Source: Cliona cf. orientalis (Eukaryota; Porifera; Demospongiae; Clionaida; Clionaidae). Taken from it: 64,000 bases of DNA. A program made the translations under genes and the position numbers. The number at the start of each line of letters is the position of its first letter. The first letter of the stretch is position 1. The stretch lies in contig OZ005693.1 in the NCBI GenBank assembly GCA_963930775.1, forward strand, positions 1,054,001-1,118,000, written 5' to 3'. Below the pieces are notes generated by a model that was given only the letters and a program-made list of their open reading frames with translations, did not search any database and was not told where the DNA came from. Positions 1 through 11,189 of the stretch are shown one piece after another.

Positions 1-290
1 ATCTCAGCAGCAAACTGTACCAAAAACTACGCACAAATGTAACACACACACACACAAGGTCATGCACTTTACATAGGTACAGCCTATAAGATGTGTCATC
101 TCGATAGAAGCTGCCAGGAGATGAGACATCTCAGCAGCGAACTGTACCAAAAAGTACACACACACACACACAGAGCATATAAATGGACAGTATGAATACA
201 AGGAGTGAGACTATCAGCAACCATATGGCCATAGCAGCAACTAACAATCAACTCTTTCAGGGGTCTATATGCCCTTGACACGCACATATT
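1..290. repeat. Imperfect tandem repeat with CA-microsatellites
   Basis: Two partial copies of a segment holding 'ctcagcagc', 'aactgtaccaaaaa' and a short (CA)n run lie at about 1-55 and 128-175, with related sequence (gatgtgtcatctcgatag / gatgagacatctcagcag) between them. No gene is seen. The open frames here are short and low-complexity. Confidence 0.6.
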
Positions 291-299
291 TAAATATTA

Positions 300-556
300 T
301 GCACCTATCAATGTATTGCCCCACCTACCACCCCACTGGCAAAAGGTGGGGATTTGATCGTATTTGACCAATATACATGCCCCGGATCAGGGGGATTTGA
401 TCAATATTTATGGATAGCAGGGGGAAATATACAGTCCGAATGGGGGGGATTTGATCCAAGCATTCGCTCCAGGGGAGAGGCAATTGATTTCACATAGGTC
501 AAATCCCCCACCCTTGCCCGTGGGGTGGTACCTGGGGCAATACATTGATAGGTGCA
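300..556. mobile_element. MITE, TGCACCTATC family, TTA target duplication
   Basis: The ends are inverted repeats: 'tgcacctatcaatgta' on the left and its complement 'tacattgataggtgca' on the right. They are flanked by TTA at 297-299 and 557-559. The interior is rich in 'ggggatttgat' and has no coding frame. A second copy with the same ends and a TAA duplication sits at 49174-49463. A 3-bp TWA duplication is typical of PIF/Harbinger elements; the superfamily assignment is inference. Confidence 0.8.
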
Positions 557-559
557 TTA

Positions 560-889
560 AACCTAGCTTACCCAGGCTTGATGTTTCCTCACTCCTTTTG
601 CTTCTTTTACGTTCTCGATCTCCCGATTTGCTGAGACATCGCTCGAATTCACTATGGTCAAAGTTTTCAACTTTTGAAATGTTCGGTCACGTGCAAGTCA
701 TGTGATCGTGATCGCATGGCGCTGCGTATCGCGTACGCGCGCGCGTACCGCGTATGCATGCAGACTCCACCCCCATAATGTGAACAGCACAGTGAAATGC
801 ATGCTAGTGATGTAGAGCTAGACGCGGCTGGTCTAGACAGTGTATCTATTCAATAATATTTGTCAGAAATTAATATCATACAGTGAGAA
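560..889. other. Intergenic, no gene seen
   Basis: There is no supported gene. The stretch includes an alternating CG/TA-rich run near 718-755 (cgcgcgcg). Confidence 0.5.
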
Positions 890-1310
890 GCACAAAGACT
901 GACAGAAGTGGCGGAAATGTCAGTTTCAAGTAGTGGAAATATAGGGGGACACATGATGCAGTCTGCCAAAGTAATGATTTGCAGAAACATCAGTTCTCAA
1001 GTAGTGGAAATGTGGTAGGACATGTGATGCAGTCAGCGAAATAGGAAAAGTGAAAGAAATCTCAGTTTTCTAGTAGTAGAAATATGGTAGGACATATGAT
1101 GCAGTCAGCCAAATAGGAAAACTGGCAGAAATGTCAGTTTTCTAGTAGTAGAAATTGGTAGGACATGTGATGCAGACAGCCAAATAGGAAAAGTAGCTGA
1201 AATGCCGCCTGTCTTATACTAGAAAAACTGTAGGACATGTGATACAGCCAGCCTTAGCGGGAAATGTGGTTGAAATACCACTTGTACTGGACAGGAAAAT
1301 GACAGGAAAC
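890..1310. repeat. Minisatellite, about 60-70 bp unit, about 6 copies
   Basis: A unit holding 'ggacatgtgatgcagtcagc', 'aataggaaa' and 'gaaatgtcagttttctagta' recurs with diverging copies across this stretch. No reading frame persists through it. It lies just outside the left edge of duplicated block A. Confidence 0.75.
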
Positions 1311-1577
1311 GGCATCTTGACTCCCATGCACCAATCCTGTAGTTACTGAAGTACAGGAAATGTCACTTTTGGTCCAGTGATTATTATTGTAGCCTAATTG
1401 GCTGTGTACTGAGTATTATCACTGCATGTACATGTACGTGCTTGCTTTCATATTATAGTAACTGTTATAAAAATTTAATTGTACGTTTTATCATTACAAT
1501 AGTATTGTTCTATTATAATTATGCTAGCCAAAAAAACTACACCCTTTGAGATATTCAGTCCCATCAAGGATGCAATG

Positions 1578-2891
1578 TCAAACTGACGTAAATGTTCCTG
1601 TGATCTGCCACTGGTCTGAATCATTGACCTTAGAAAGCACCACCTCAGACTCAAACATGAAGTTATGGTCCCCTCTCTCGAGAAGTGTACGTGTCAGAGT
1701 AGCCAGTGATGGCCTCAGCTTCACTGTGAACCTGCTCCCTCCAATTTCAATCACGACTGCACGCTTCATGTCCACCAATCCATCGCAGAGAAGCAGCCTT
1801 AGCCAGGATCCACACTTGGGCTGGTTCTTGATGTAGACTGTATTCAACTCGTAGCTAATTGCAGCTTCGATTCGTTTTGCTTTAGTCACGCTCTTGTCGC
1901 CACTTACGTCGAGCCAGTAGAATAGGTCAGATGGTGCTGTCACTTCTTTAAAGGCATGCAGTGGTCTTCTTCTCACTCGTGTACTGGTATCCCAAATGAG
2001 GTGGAATGGAATGGGATTCCGTTTATGCTGACTCAGCCAGGCAATGGCATTCGTGTTGCGTTTCGTACAACTGGGATTTTCACCACCTTTCAGCCAAGTT
2101 CTGAGATCAGAAATGACCAAATTCTCTCTCTGTCGGCTATCATTGTCAGAAACATTGTGCGGTCTTCCCTTGTGCAGCCAGCATTCGTTCACATATCCAA
2201 GTGGAGTCACATTTGCCAACTTGAATCACAAATGGTACGTGGTAGAGGTTCACTAGACTAACACCATTGGGATGTCCTGCCGACATATTCGCCCCGCCCA
2301 CCTGTCGGCCATTTTTGGAGCAATGTGGTAGACGCCGTCTCCACCAGCCGAATATCCAAGGAGATAGACATGATTTGGATCAACATCCCAGCAAAGGATC
2401 ATGTACGCAATCAGTTTATCGTAGAGTTTGTACGACCTGTCGACAAAGTGTAGATTCCAGGTATCTGTGATTCCCCTAGCAGCGACGTAGACACCAACCG
2501 ACACGCTGTCCCTGTAGTATTCCTGCATGTGTTTCCACTGTCCGTCGTTCACTGAGGGGTGAGTGCCACCGCCGCCATGGAGGCAGATGTACAGAGGGTA
2601 GCCTTTGTCAACTGGTTTCTCTCCAATCACGAAGTAGCTGATTTTCATCTCTTCAATGCTGCCCTGAAAAGCTGAGAGACTCTGGGGGCCAGCACCAGAT
2701 AAAGTAGCCTGGCCACTCTGTTTAATAGCATGTAGAGCTTCTTTTGCTACTGGTTTGAAGGAGTGTAGGTATTTCTCCCATAGTTTCTGCTTCACCAAGG
2801 TGACTTGTGAGTGTTCCAGCTGCTTGCTGGCGGAGTCTGAAGTTAGGAGCTGCTCCCAGGAGACAGCAAAATCAGGTAAGGTGACATCCAT
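1578..2891 (-). pseudogene. Esterase-like alpha/beta hydrolase, copy A (broken)
   Basis: On the minus strand a plausible ATG (2889-2891) opens a frame starting MDVTLPDF. It carries the oxyanion-type HGGGG motif and a nucleophile elbow GYSAGGD, and ends at a stop at 1578-1580. This is a feruloyl-esterase/PHB-depolymerase-like hydrolase; its substrate cannot be read from sequence. Compared with copy B it has lost one C in a C-run near 2290 (frameshift). It also has a net 68-bp deletion near 2205 that removes the segment after 'QVG.CD', where the catalytic acid is expected. The C-terminal part is intact and runs to a stop that copy B misses through its own frameshift. An intron cannot explain the loss because no splice consensus brackets it. 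It is probably a pseudogene. Confidence 0.75.
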
Positions 2892-2959
2892 GTCAATGGT
2901 TTATGAAGCCGGGCGCCGACAAGTGCACGCGCACTGCATGCGATATGCGATTGTTATGT

Positions 2960-3735
2960 GACGACCTTTACCTTCTTTGCGTGGCAAACCATTAATGATG
3001 AGAATGCACAAATTGAATATTAGTTTCTCATCCCCGCCCGCCTCTAGTTTTTCCTCTGCCTGACCACATTTTAATTCATGAATATCATTAAAACTATCAT
3101 TAAAAAATGCACACAAGGCATTACGTCATAGACTCGCCCATTTTTAATGAAATTCATGATGACATTTAATGATATTCATGACAAAAAATAAAAAGCCACC
3201 CTCCCGCCTGGGGAAATTCCTGAACATAGGATGAGAAACTAATAATCAATTTTGCTTGGCCTAAAGAACTATTAGTAGCAGCTGTACTTAAACTCTTATT
3301 GTTTGAGTCAGTGTATTAAAAACATGCAGTCTATTTTTGCGGCTGTCACTGTCCATATTCCAGGCATGGCACTGGATGGATATGGCGGTACTACGTCACA
3401 AGAGCTCCACGCCCCCATTGGGCGCGGCACGATACCGGATCCTGCATTGCTGAAACTTTGTGCTCGAGTGATAGTGAAGAGACGAATCATTGTTTCTCGA
3501 TCATATATAGCCATAGAGAGTTGCACTGAACGGGGTATTAAACTTAAAGTCGAACCAAGTTCTCCGGCGATATAAATCAATCGGTAAGAATCCCGGGCTG
3601 GGTAAACTTAATTTTGTGTTGCGCGAGGGTTGAAACTCTTTCTGTGAAGAAGATTAGGGCGGATACCCCCCACCCACGGTATCATACATTTCGTGAAAGC
3701 ATTGAAGTATATTACAGCAAGTTACTGGTCGTACA
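2960..3735. other. Upstream flank of esterase copy A with MITE remnants
   Basis: Two segments with 'tagtttctcatcc' and its complement 'gatgagaaactaata' (about 3022 and 3231) bracket GC-rich 'cccgcccgcc' sequence. They look like the ends of a decayed member of the GGCC/TWA MITE family. 3300-3720 is shared with copy B (44770-45380). No coding region is supported. Confidence 0.5.
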
Positions 3736-4339
3736 TACATTGGCGTATTTTAAGAAATATTGCCCTTAGGCCTAAAGGGAAGATTTTACGCCAGTGTTCC
3801 CTTTAGACCTAAAGGGGAGATTTTACGCCACGCTCGCCGTTTTGTACATAACGGGGACATTTTACGCAAGGTATTTTGGCGCATATCTGCCCTTGTGTTT
3901 GAACATTATTATAACATTATAAAGGGAAGATTTTACGCCAACCATTTGAGTGGCGTAAAAGCTTCTCTTTATGATACTGAACAAATACAAGGGCGAGTTT
4001 ATGCGCCGCGATCTCGCCCGTTCTTAGCGGGGCTGAGCATGCGCGAAGTATCTTACCGAATGGCGTAAAAGCTTCTCTTTATGATACTGAACAAACACAA
4101 GGGCGAGTTTATGCGCCGCGATCTCGGCCGTTCTTAGCGGGGCTGAGCATGCGCGAAGGATCCTACTTTTGTGTTAAGCATTATTGTGGGTGGAGCTGAG
4201 CATGCGCAGACGTTCAATTTTTGGCGCATTAAAGCTATGAAGCTGCTGAAGATCTTGTGTCTGTTCTTCCTCCTCGGGAGCGATTTCCAGCTAAAACCTG
4301 CTTTTTTAAGAATAAAAGGCAAATAAGGCGTCACTGACA

Positions 4340-4606
4340 ATGAGTGCTAAATTTGGGCCCCCAGACAAGAATGAGTTCTTTACAACTTCTTCGCTGGACA
4401 GTGACGATGATTTTGAATTCCTCCTCCTTCCAAAAAAGTGAGAGAGGATGATGGAAAAAAAAGGAAAGTAGTTGAAGTATTGTATTCCGATGGAATCTGG
4501 TATAAAGGGTGGCTATCATCATTTCAAGTTGGTTGTCCAGTTCTATGACGATGATGAAACTACCGAGGTATCCTTTCCAGACAAGGAAGTGAGACTATGC
4601 AAATAG
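4340..4606 (+). pseudogene. Tudor/Agenet-like domain fragment, frameshifted
   Basis: An ATG at 4340 opens an acidic peptide (MSAKFGPPDKNEFF...) that ends at an early TGA. In another frame the sequence continues with VEVLYSDGIWYKGWLSSF. After a second shift it ends FYDDDETTEVSFPDKEVRLC plus TAG at 4604-4606. The pattern of aromatic residues and 'W-x-G/K-W ... FYDD-E-T-EV-F' resembles a Tudor/Agenet chromatin-reader fold. It lies wholly inside the foldback element at 3741-6351, so it is either captured host sequence or a decayed transposon protein. The domain call is by eye. Confidence 0.5.
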
Positions 4607-5298
4607 CTAGCTAATTCATTTTTGAACGTAAAATCACTTAGTACACGTCCTCATAATTATTGCACCCATTACTATGTTGATTCTACATGCAATTTCTGAG
4701 CTAAATCAATCTGATTAATAATACTTCTATTTTTTATCTTCCATAATAGATAAATATTATTAAAGTACATACAGAATAATAATTGGTCCTATAAAATTTA
4801 TATTATAATAAGGCCACTTCAACAGCTATTGTTGTTTCACGGGCCCGACCGACCCTCTAATTTGCAGATTTGAAAAGAAAATAAAAATGACGTAAATGCA
4901 TAAGTGCGCATGCGCAATGGCGTCGATGAATGCTTCGCTCAGTGTATCTACTAAATGAGGTGGATCGCCAGTCGTTTCTCATAAGATTGTTAAGTACGAG
5001 TGGACAGATACACTTGGGGCGATCGTAGAAAGGGTGGAGCCGAGTTTGAGCCACAAGAAATCAGCAACTCTAATTGCTTTCTTTTTTTTTTCAAACCGAC
5101 CTACCGACCCTGAACTTTTGTCTGGCATGCCCGTGAAACAACTATTGCAGTTGAAGTGGCCTAATATTACTATTAGCAGCACTATGTGCGATTCATCGAT
5201 AGCCTACCAGCAATAATGATTATTAAAGAGACTGGAGACTGGATCAGAAACTCCCTGCTCAGCCCTACTGGTATAAATAGTTAATTATTATAATACCG

Positions 5299-5738
5299 TA
5301 TGGCGGGTAATTTTCGTGGGGTGCTAATTTTCGTTATTTTCGTGGTTGACTTGGCAGTCACGAAATTTTCCCACCCGCGAAAATTAATGCCTACGGTGAT
5401 ATGGTACCATGATGATGGGCGTGGCCACAGACATCGTGGCAGCGCGGCCAACACTTTCCAGTGTTAGCAAGCAACAGACTGTCAATAGCCACCGTCATCC
5501 AGCTGGTAGCGTCTTCGACACTAATATTCTATCTCATGCCTTTTGTCCAAGTATCTGTAGGTATGGCTTAGTAACAAAGAAGATCGCGAGCGCGTGTATC
5601 GATTACATCATCGCTTATGAAGCAGTGCCACGCCCCTAGACTGGTTGCTGTCACGAAATTTAAAACCACGAAAATTAATTTTGAGGGCCTTTTTGGACTT
5701 TCCACGAAAATTAGACCCCACGAAAATTACCCGCCATA
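5299..5738. mobile_element. MITE with 'tatggcgggtaattttcgtg' ends
   Basis: Inverted termini of about 23 bp ('tatggcgggtaattttcgtg' and complement) enclose about 440 bp. Inner repeats of 'cacgaaaatt' lie near both ends. TA is probably duplicated at the borders. It is nested in the large foldback element. No protein is encoded. Confidence 0.75.
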
Positions 5739-6351
5739 CTTTTATATAATATTATATCACAAGATTCACCAGTAATTACAGACGCGGGTTCACGGCACAT
5801 AAACTCCTTGTGTTCGTTAACATAAGGATACGCTACTCAATCGGATCCATTGCGCATGCTCAGTCCCGCCCACCGCATTAAGAGCCGCTAGTTCACGGCA
5901 CATAAACTCGCCCTTGTGTTTGTTCAGTATCATAAAGAGAAGCTTTTACGCCACTCAGTAGGATAATTTGCGCATGCTCAGCCCCGCGGCGCATAAACTC
6001 GCCCTTGCGTTTGTTCAGTATCAAAAAGAGAAGCTTTTACGCCACTCAGTAGGATTTTGCGCATGCTCAGCCCCGCTAAGAACGGCCGAGATCGCAGCGC
6101 ATAAACTCGCCCTTGTGTTTGTTTATTATCATAAAGAGAAGCTTTTACGCCACTCATATGGTTGGCGTATAATCTTCCCTTTATAATGTTCAAACACAAG
6201 GGCAGATATGCGCCAAAATACCTTGCGTAAAACGTCCCCGTTATGTACAAAACGGCGACCGTGGCGTAAAATCTCCCCTTTAGGTCTAAAGGAAACACTG
6301 GCGTAAAATCTTCCCTTTAGGCCTAAGGGCAATATTTCCCAAAATACGCCA

Positions 6352-6538
6352 TTGTCTACATAACCCTATTAAATACTGAGCGCTAGACGGCTAGTGAGGC
6401 TAGTAGCGCGTGGTTGGGTTTCGGTAATCGGTAGGAGACGAGGGGGGGTTGGTTTTAGGATATGGTTGTTGACCAAGGGTTAGTATTATAGTGACAAGGT
6501 GTATAAAGGTGGCAAAAAACGGCATCCAGCAGCGGCGA
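6352..6538. other. Intergenic within the copy A insertion
   Basis: A short stretch between two repeat structures. No coding or structural signal was recognised. Confidence 0.4.
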
Positions 6539-7600
6539 GCCGGTGTCACAGGCTAAAATGACTCCCAGGCTAGAGTGACTCCCCAGTCATTCTAACCTAA
6601 GGATGAAATGACTCCCTCCAGGAGGAAATGACTCCCCCAGATAATTGGTATTTTACAATTTTCTTCGCATCCCTGCAGCTGAGCAGCTGAGCAGCTTCTC
6701 TGGAGATGATACAAAAGGAAGCCTCAGACTCCCCTAAATAAGTGAGCCCCTCACTTTCGCTGAGCATCCCTCCCTGGAATTTTTTTAAGCTTGATGTGCA
6801 AAGGTCAAGGATCTCTTGAACCTTGATTGTCAAGACCTGTCAAACAGCACCTAGCCAGGGTTTCATCCAGAAAAAAATTTTGGGGGAGAAGTGGGCGTGG
6901 CAGTTTCACGCATTGTGTCCCCCCTCGGCCTCCTCCCCCATGATGTGCTTTTGGATAATATCACTATTACATGATTTCACCTAGTGCTCTTAAATAATGA
7001 ATTAATATTACTGATCACTTGCACCGCAGTGCAAAAAAAACATACTTCCCTCCCCCACTAGCTACTAGCTATGAATAAACACACTACAGTAAATTTTACT
7101 ATCAAAATTTTAATAATAATATTATGACAGCTAACTATGGAAGAAGTAAAAAAAAATCATCGCAGTCAAGAATGCAAGATACCCAGAGAACCTTTATATC
7201 GGAGAGAAAGCAAACTTTCGACGTAAAGTGTGTATTTGTGAGTGCCCGAACACTCTGAAACACATGGTGGCCTGTGATGGCTGTGATCACTGCATGGTTC
7301 CATGGCCACCTTGCATGTGTCAACGTGCACCACAGAGTAAATTTGGTGTAATATTGTTCAAACTGTGAAGAACATGAATAGCTACAATGTCATGATATTA
7401 GTCAAGTGACAGACAATAATAATAGTTACATCAACTTTGTAGGGGAGTCATTTTATCCTGGAGGGAGTCATTTATTCCTTATAGGTAGAAATGACTGGGG
7501 ATTCATTTCTACCTAGGTTAAAATGAAGGGGGGTCATTTGAGCCTAGGCTAGAATGACTGGGGAGTCATTTTGAGGGGGAGTCATTTCCACCTCTGACAC
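6539..7600. mobile_element. Inverted clusters of GAGTCATTT/AAATGACTC around a PHD remnant
   Basis: About 6550-6640 holds repeated 'aaatgactccc' and about 7441-7590 holds repeated 'ggggagtcatttt'. The two clusters are in opposite orientation and would fold on each other. They bracket 0.8 kb that includes a damaged PHD-finger-like coding segment. I read this as a decayed foldback transposon. The exact borders are uncertain. Confidence 0.5.
7160..7390 (+). pseudogene. PHD-finger-like fragment, frameshifted
   Basis: One frame reads VCICECPNTLKHMVACDGCD, the first half of a PHD zinc finger (C-x-C ... MV-x-C-D-x-C-D). After a one-base shift, the next frame reads WFHGHLACVNVH, the W-F-H-x-x-C core. 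After an in-frame stop comes YCSNCEEHE and a stop, the final C-x-x-C pair. Together these give an ordered PHD finger broken by at least one frameshift and one stop. PHD fingers read histone tails, but no intact product is expected here. Confidence 0.55.
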
Positions 7601-7800
7601 CGGGTTGGCACAGTGGGCTAGGGCTGGGGCTGGTGGAGCGGTGGTCGTGGCCCCAGCAGGATACTGGTGTGGTAATAACACTTATGGTGGTGGAGCATTT
7701 ACATACAAAGTTCCATCTGGAATGATTGCTGATCAGAAAATTCTACCAAATTCTCCATATAAGAATGCAAAAGGAGCGGGTTCGAATCCCGCTTGGATCT
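7601..7800 (+). other. tRNA-like (SINE-type) promoter sequence, possibly split
   Basis: 'ttggcacagtgggctagg' resembles a Pol III A box, and 'gagcgggttcgaatcccgc' at about 7774-7792 is a canonical B box/T-arm. They are about 150 bp apart, too far for a tRNA. This suggests a tRNA-derived SINE with inserted sequence, or two unrelated matches. It is not a functional tRNA gene. Confidence 0.35.
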
Positions 7801-8984
7801 TTGCAGTCACTACGCACGCGTGAAATTTTAATTTTTGAATGACGTCATTGAGCGCGAGCGGGAGGTCAAGCAGGTGCAGATATTGCGGTGTCTTTGTCTC
7901 GTTCCTCGCCTTACTGTTCTACTTCTGGTGATTGCCACAGCCGTTTTGTCTTCAGGAAAGGTGAATAATAATTATTATGAACGAAAAATAATAAACTGGT
8001 TTCACTGACTAGGTGCTTCAAGGTCATGAAGTAGCCTTACTTTTCATGTCTGAAAATGGCGGCCACTTTGGCGTCCCATGGTTGATCTACCTCTCAGAAC
8101 AAGTCAAAAACGCCTAGATAGACTTATTTTACTACAAGGCAAATGATGAACGTGAGTTTTAAGTGAATTAGGTGTCTGAAAATGTTTTATATCAAGGTTT
8201 GTATGGGCATCTGGGTGGTATGCTGTGAGTTTGGGGTGCTTTTTAATATGCTCTCTTTGTAGTCTCAGCAGCCATTATAGTGAATGTGGTCATCACCAGC
8301 TAATTATTTGTGATGTTTGCTGACATTCATTTACAGATTTTCTTCATTCGTTAGGGAATTATGGGCTAAAAATCACTTTCTGGGACATGCGTCTGAATTG
8401 AGGACGATCTGCAGGCAGATCTCTTCATCAAACCAAGACTATTTGTGTCAGACGAACTGGAGTAGTATTTAACATGGGAGTTTGATGGTAAGTGCTGTAA
8501 TGATCACATTTTCTCAAATATGCAGTGAGAAACTACTCTCCTTGCATTGTTGCCTTTAAAATTCTAGAGATTCACTCCTGCACACATTAAATACGTACCT
8601 CTCAGCCTGTGAATCAAACATGGTCATTCTTTTACGGGACTGCAAGGTGTATGACATTGTAGATCTGTTTATATATTTACCTAGCATGCATAGTGCATGT
8701 ACACTGTACATGTGTATGTACACATGTAATTTCATGTGCACACACATGCATTGTGCATCTTTATTGTGATATTGTGGTGTGCATGTGTACTGTAGGTGTA
8801 TGTGCTTGTGTTCTTGTAGCTGTACAGTACTAGTATGCCTGATTGTTGGAAGTTACTAAGCAACCAAGTACATTAGAGTAGTGTTCAAGAGCTTTGTAAA
8901 ACTGGTTGTTGAGAGCACATGTCATGCAGTCTACCCACTATCCAATTAGGAGTGTAGGGTTGCATAGACTTTGGGTTAACTTCC
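7801..8984. other. Non-coding stretch inside the copy A insertion
   Basis: No gene is supported. 8640-8830 is rich in 'tgtgcatgtac'-type alternating purine-pyrimidine sequence. 'gtgtctgaaaatgttttata' at about 8170 recurs near 9688, so part of this stretch is repeated. Confidence 0.4.
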
Positions 8985-9108
8985 AACAAAATAGTTATCT
9001 GTCAGTGAGTGAGCAATATGAGCCCTTGCAGGGCTCATATTGCAGGGCTCATATTGCTCACTCACTGACAGGGCTCATATTGCTCACTCACTGACAGATA
9101 ACTATTAT
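8985..9108. repeat. Hairpin cluster of 'cagtgagtgagcaatatgag' palindromes
   Basis: 'agttatctgtcagtgagtga' and its complement alternate here, giving nested stem-loops built on 'gggctcatattg' and 'caatatgagccc'. A related hairpin with the same outer 'ttatctg.cag ... ctg.cagataact' edges lies at about 48198-48272 in copy B. It is probably a very small foldback element that has locally duplicated. Confidence 0.65.
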
Positions 9109-9960
9109 TTGTGTGTGGTGCACTGTTGGGAAAGGAGGTAGTTGCCCTGTATTATAATATTGAAGGCTGTTGGTCCTGTTTTGAATTCACTCTTTCCATG
9201 TGGAAGGTTGTCTGGTGTGGCCGACCCTTGCGCGAGTGAGGGTCAGTAATGTCAGACTATTGTAGCGTATGTTTTGATGAATGTAATATATAACACAGTA
9301 CTTTATTCTAATTACCTAGAGTTGCAGAAGTTGAGAAATTATCTGTCAAGTCGAACATTAGCAGTGAAGAAACCCAAGCTGATCAGAGTATACACCTCAC
9401 TCATTGTTTGTGCATGTCACCTTGTTTTTGTGTGCACAGTGTTATCATGCTTATATTATTTGATCTGAAATCATTATTGTGTTATACTTGAACAATACTG
9501 CAACGATTCTGAACCTTAAGAATCATTTTGAGCTAGTCACGAGCTGGGCAAACCATGTTCACACCTCGATGCTTTTGGAGGGTTGCAGCTTCATGCTTAT
9601 TTCTGGCTGGAACAACGGGAAATAAAAATATGTGAAGGATATCAACAGTATAATGTTATTTGGATCCAAAACTCGGGAACGCAGGTGTCTGAAAATGTTT
9701 TATATCGGCTTTTAGACAAAATTTTGAGCAGCAAATATCTCCTCACTGGCTCCATACTGTTGGATCTAAATCCATGATATCCACGTCCTACTCAGCTTTC
9801 TAAGACCAAACGGCCAATAGACAGGCGTGATAAACTGCTACAGCGCCCAGTAGTTGACCTACTCTCCTCGATTGCCGATTTTTGCTGATGTCAGCAGAAA
9901 AATAACTTGTACGTAATTTATATGGACTTCCGGTACGCGTGCGTGCGCGTATTGACTGTT
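9109..9960. other. Non-coding stretch, no gene seen
   Basis: Only short frames occur, without family likeness or splice-compatible context. It lies within the 7.4-kb insertion that distinguishes copy A from copy B. Confidence 0.4.
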
Positions 9961-9967
9961 TGGATTT

Positions 9968-11080
9968 TTTTTGGGCAAGTGGATTTAGCGGAAACGGACG
10001 AAAGCGAAAACGAAAACGGAAACGAAAACGAACAAGGAAAGGGTCGTCAAGAAGGTTCACATTGTGGTATAGGTCGACGATCTTGTAAGCTGCTTTATCG
10101 TGCAAAGTAGTGTGGTGCATCCAGAGACATGTCACAGGCAGGCCTCTCATGCCAGCTATATATTATGTAGTGCACTGGGCCAACATACACTGAAAGTTAG
10201 CCAGTCTGGAGTCCAGCAGGACCTTCCTGGTCTTTGCAATTAGCCGCAGGTAGCTAGCTAGCTAGCTACCTGCCTTCAGGGTTCAACATGAGCTGAAAAA
10301 TGACTTAGCTATGCAGCCATACTGATACTGAGCTGATCTGGAGCACTTAGAGTCACCCCTATTCATGGCTAAACAGTACTATGTACAGTACTGTCATCAT
10401 TCATGATTACTTCAATACTAGTATTACAGAACCATGACCAGATACTCAACAATATTTGACCTCATCTGGTAGTCCTCTACTGACCTATGATAAAGCTAGC
10501 TACAGGTATTTAGTTGAAGGTATTCTACTAACTCTGGGCGATTGTAGAATCCCATGACAGGGCGTCAGTGATGCATCTAGTCCAGCCTCATCCCCAGGCC
10601 CGGGGTCCCCTCCCAGTCCCAGATTCACTCAGCTTATGTGGGCCATGACTCTCATGGCGTGCGTGCTACCAGCGTGTTACTAGCTACCCACCCCTGGCTT
10701 ATCAATAATAATTATAAAGTTAAAAAGTTAACATCTGACATAACATAATAACTGCATCTGACAGTGCAAATTATCATAGACGAATAGACATTCAATCCCC
10801 TGTCAGATAGCTATAGCCACCTGGAAAAATAGCTACAAAGATCAGGAAGGTCCTGCCGGACTCCAGACAGGCAAACTTTCAGTGTATATTGGCCCAGGAT
10901 ATGAGCAGCCTGCCTTGACAAGTCTCTGGATGCACCACACTATCTTGTAGACTTATAAGTTCGTCGACCTATACCAAAATTGTAACCTTCTTGACGACCA
11001 TTTCCCTTTTCGTTTTCGTTTTCGCGTTCGTTTTCGTTTCCGTTTTCGTCCGTTTCCGCTAAATCCACTTGCCCATTTTT
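9968..11080. mobile_element. Foldback element with CGAAAACG-repeat ends
   Basis: The left arm (from about 9972) reads 'gcaagtggatttagcggaaa' then 'cgaaaacgaaaacg'. The right arm ends with the complement ('cgttttcgttttcg', then 'tccgctaaatccacttgc') at about 11070. The inner parts of the arms also match ('gtggtgcatccagagac', 'ggtataggtcgacga', 'tggagtc.agcaggaccttc'), so the arms are about 300 bp long. No transposase frame is seen. Confidence 0.75.
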
Positions 11081-11189
11081 TTTTTCTTCCACTTTCGAAA
11101 ATTTTTTAAGTTTTTTGGCGGGCTATTATGCCGGTACTCGAAGCGCTAAATTATCAGTACCGGTGCCGGTACGGTATATAGACACGGCC

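Larger units (their letters stand above)
3741..6351. mobile_element. Large foldback element with about 400-bp inverted arms
   Basis: The left arm begins 'tggcgtatttt' at 3741 and the right arm ends 'aaaatacgcca' at 6351. The arms match over several hundred bases and contain repeated 'gattttacgcc' blocks. Direct subrepeats include 'aagcttctctttatgatac' and 'gggctgagcatgcgcgaag'. The flanks read 'att' on both sides of GGCGTATTTT...AAAATACGCC, a possible 3-bp duplication. The centre holds a broken Tudor-like coding fragment and a nested 'tatggcggg' MITE. Copy B lacks this insertion. Confidence 0.8.

Noticed and set aside
890..1310. CRISPR array
   Set aside because: Units are contiguous diverged tandem repeats without unique spacers, and the genome is eukaryotic.
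7601..7800. Genuine tRNA gene
   Set aside because: A- and B-box-like segments are too far apart and no acceptor stem pairs.
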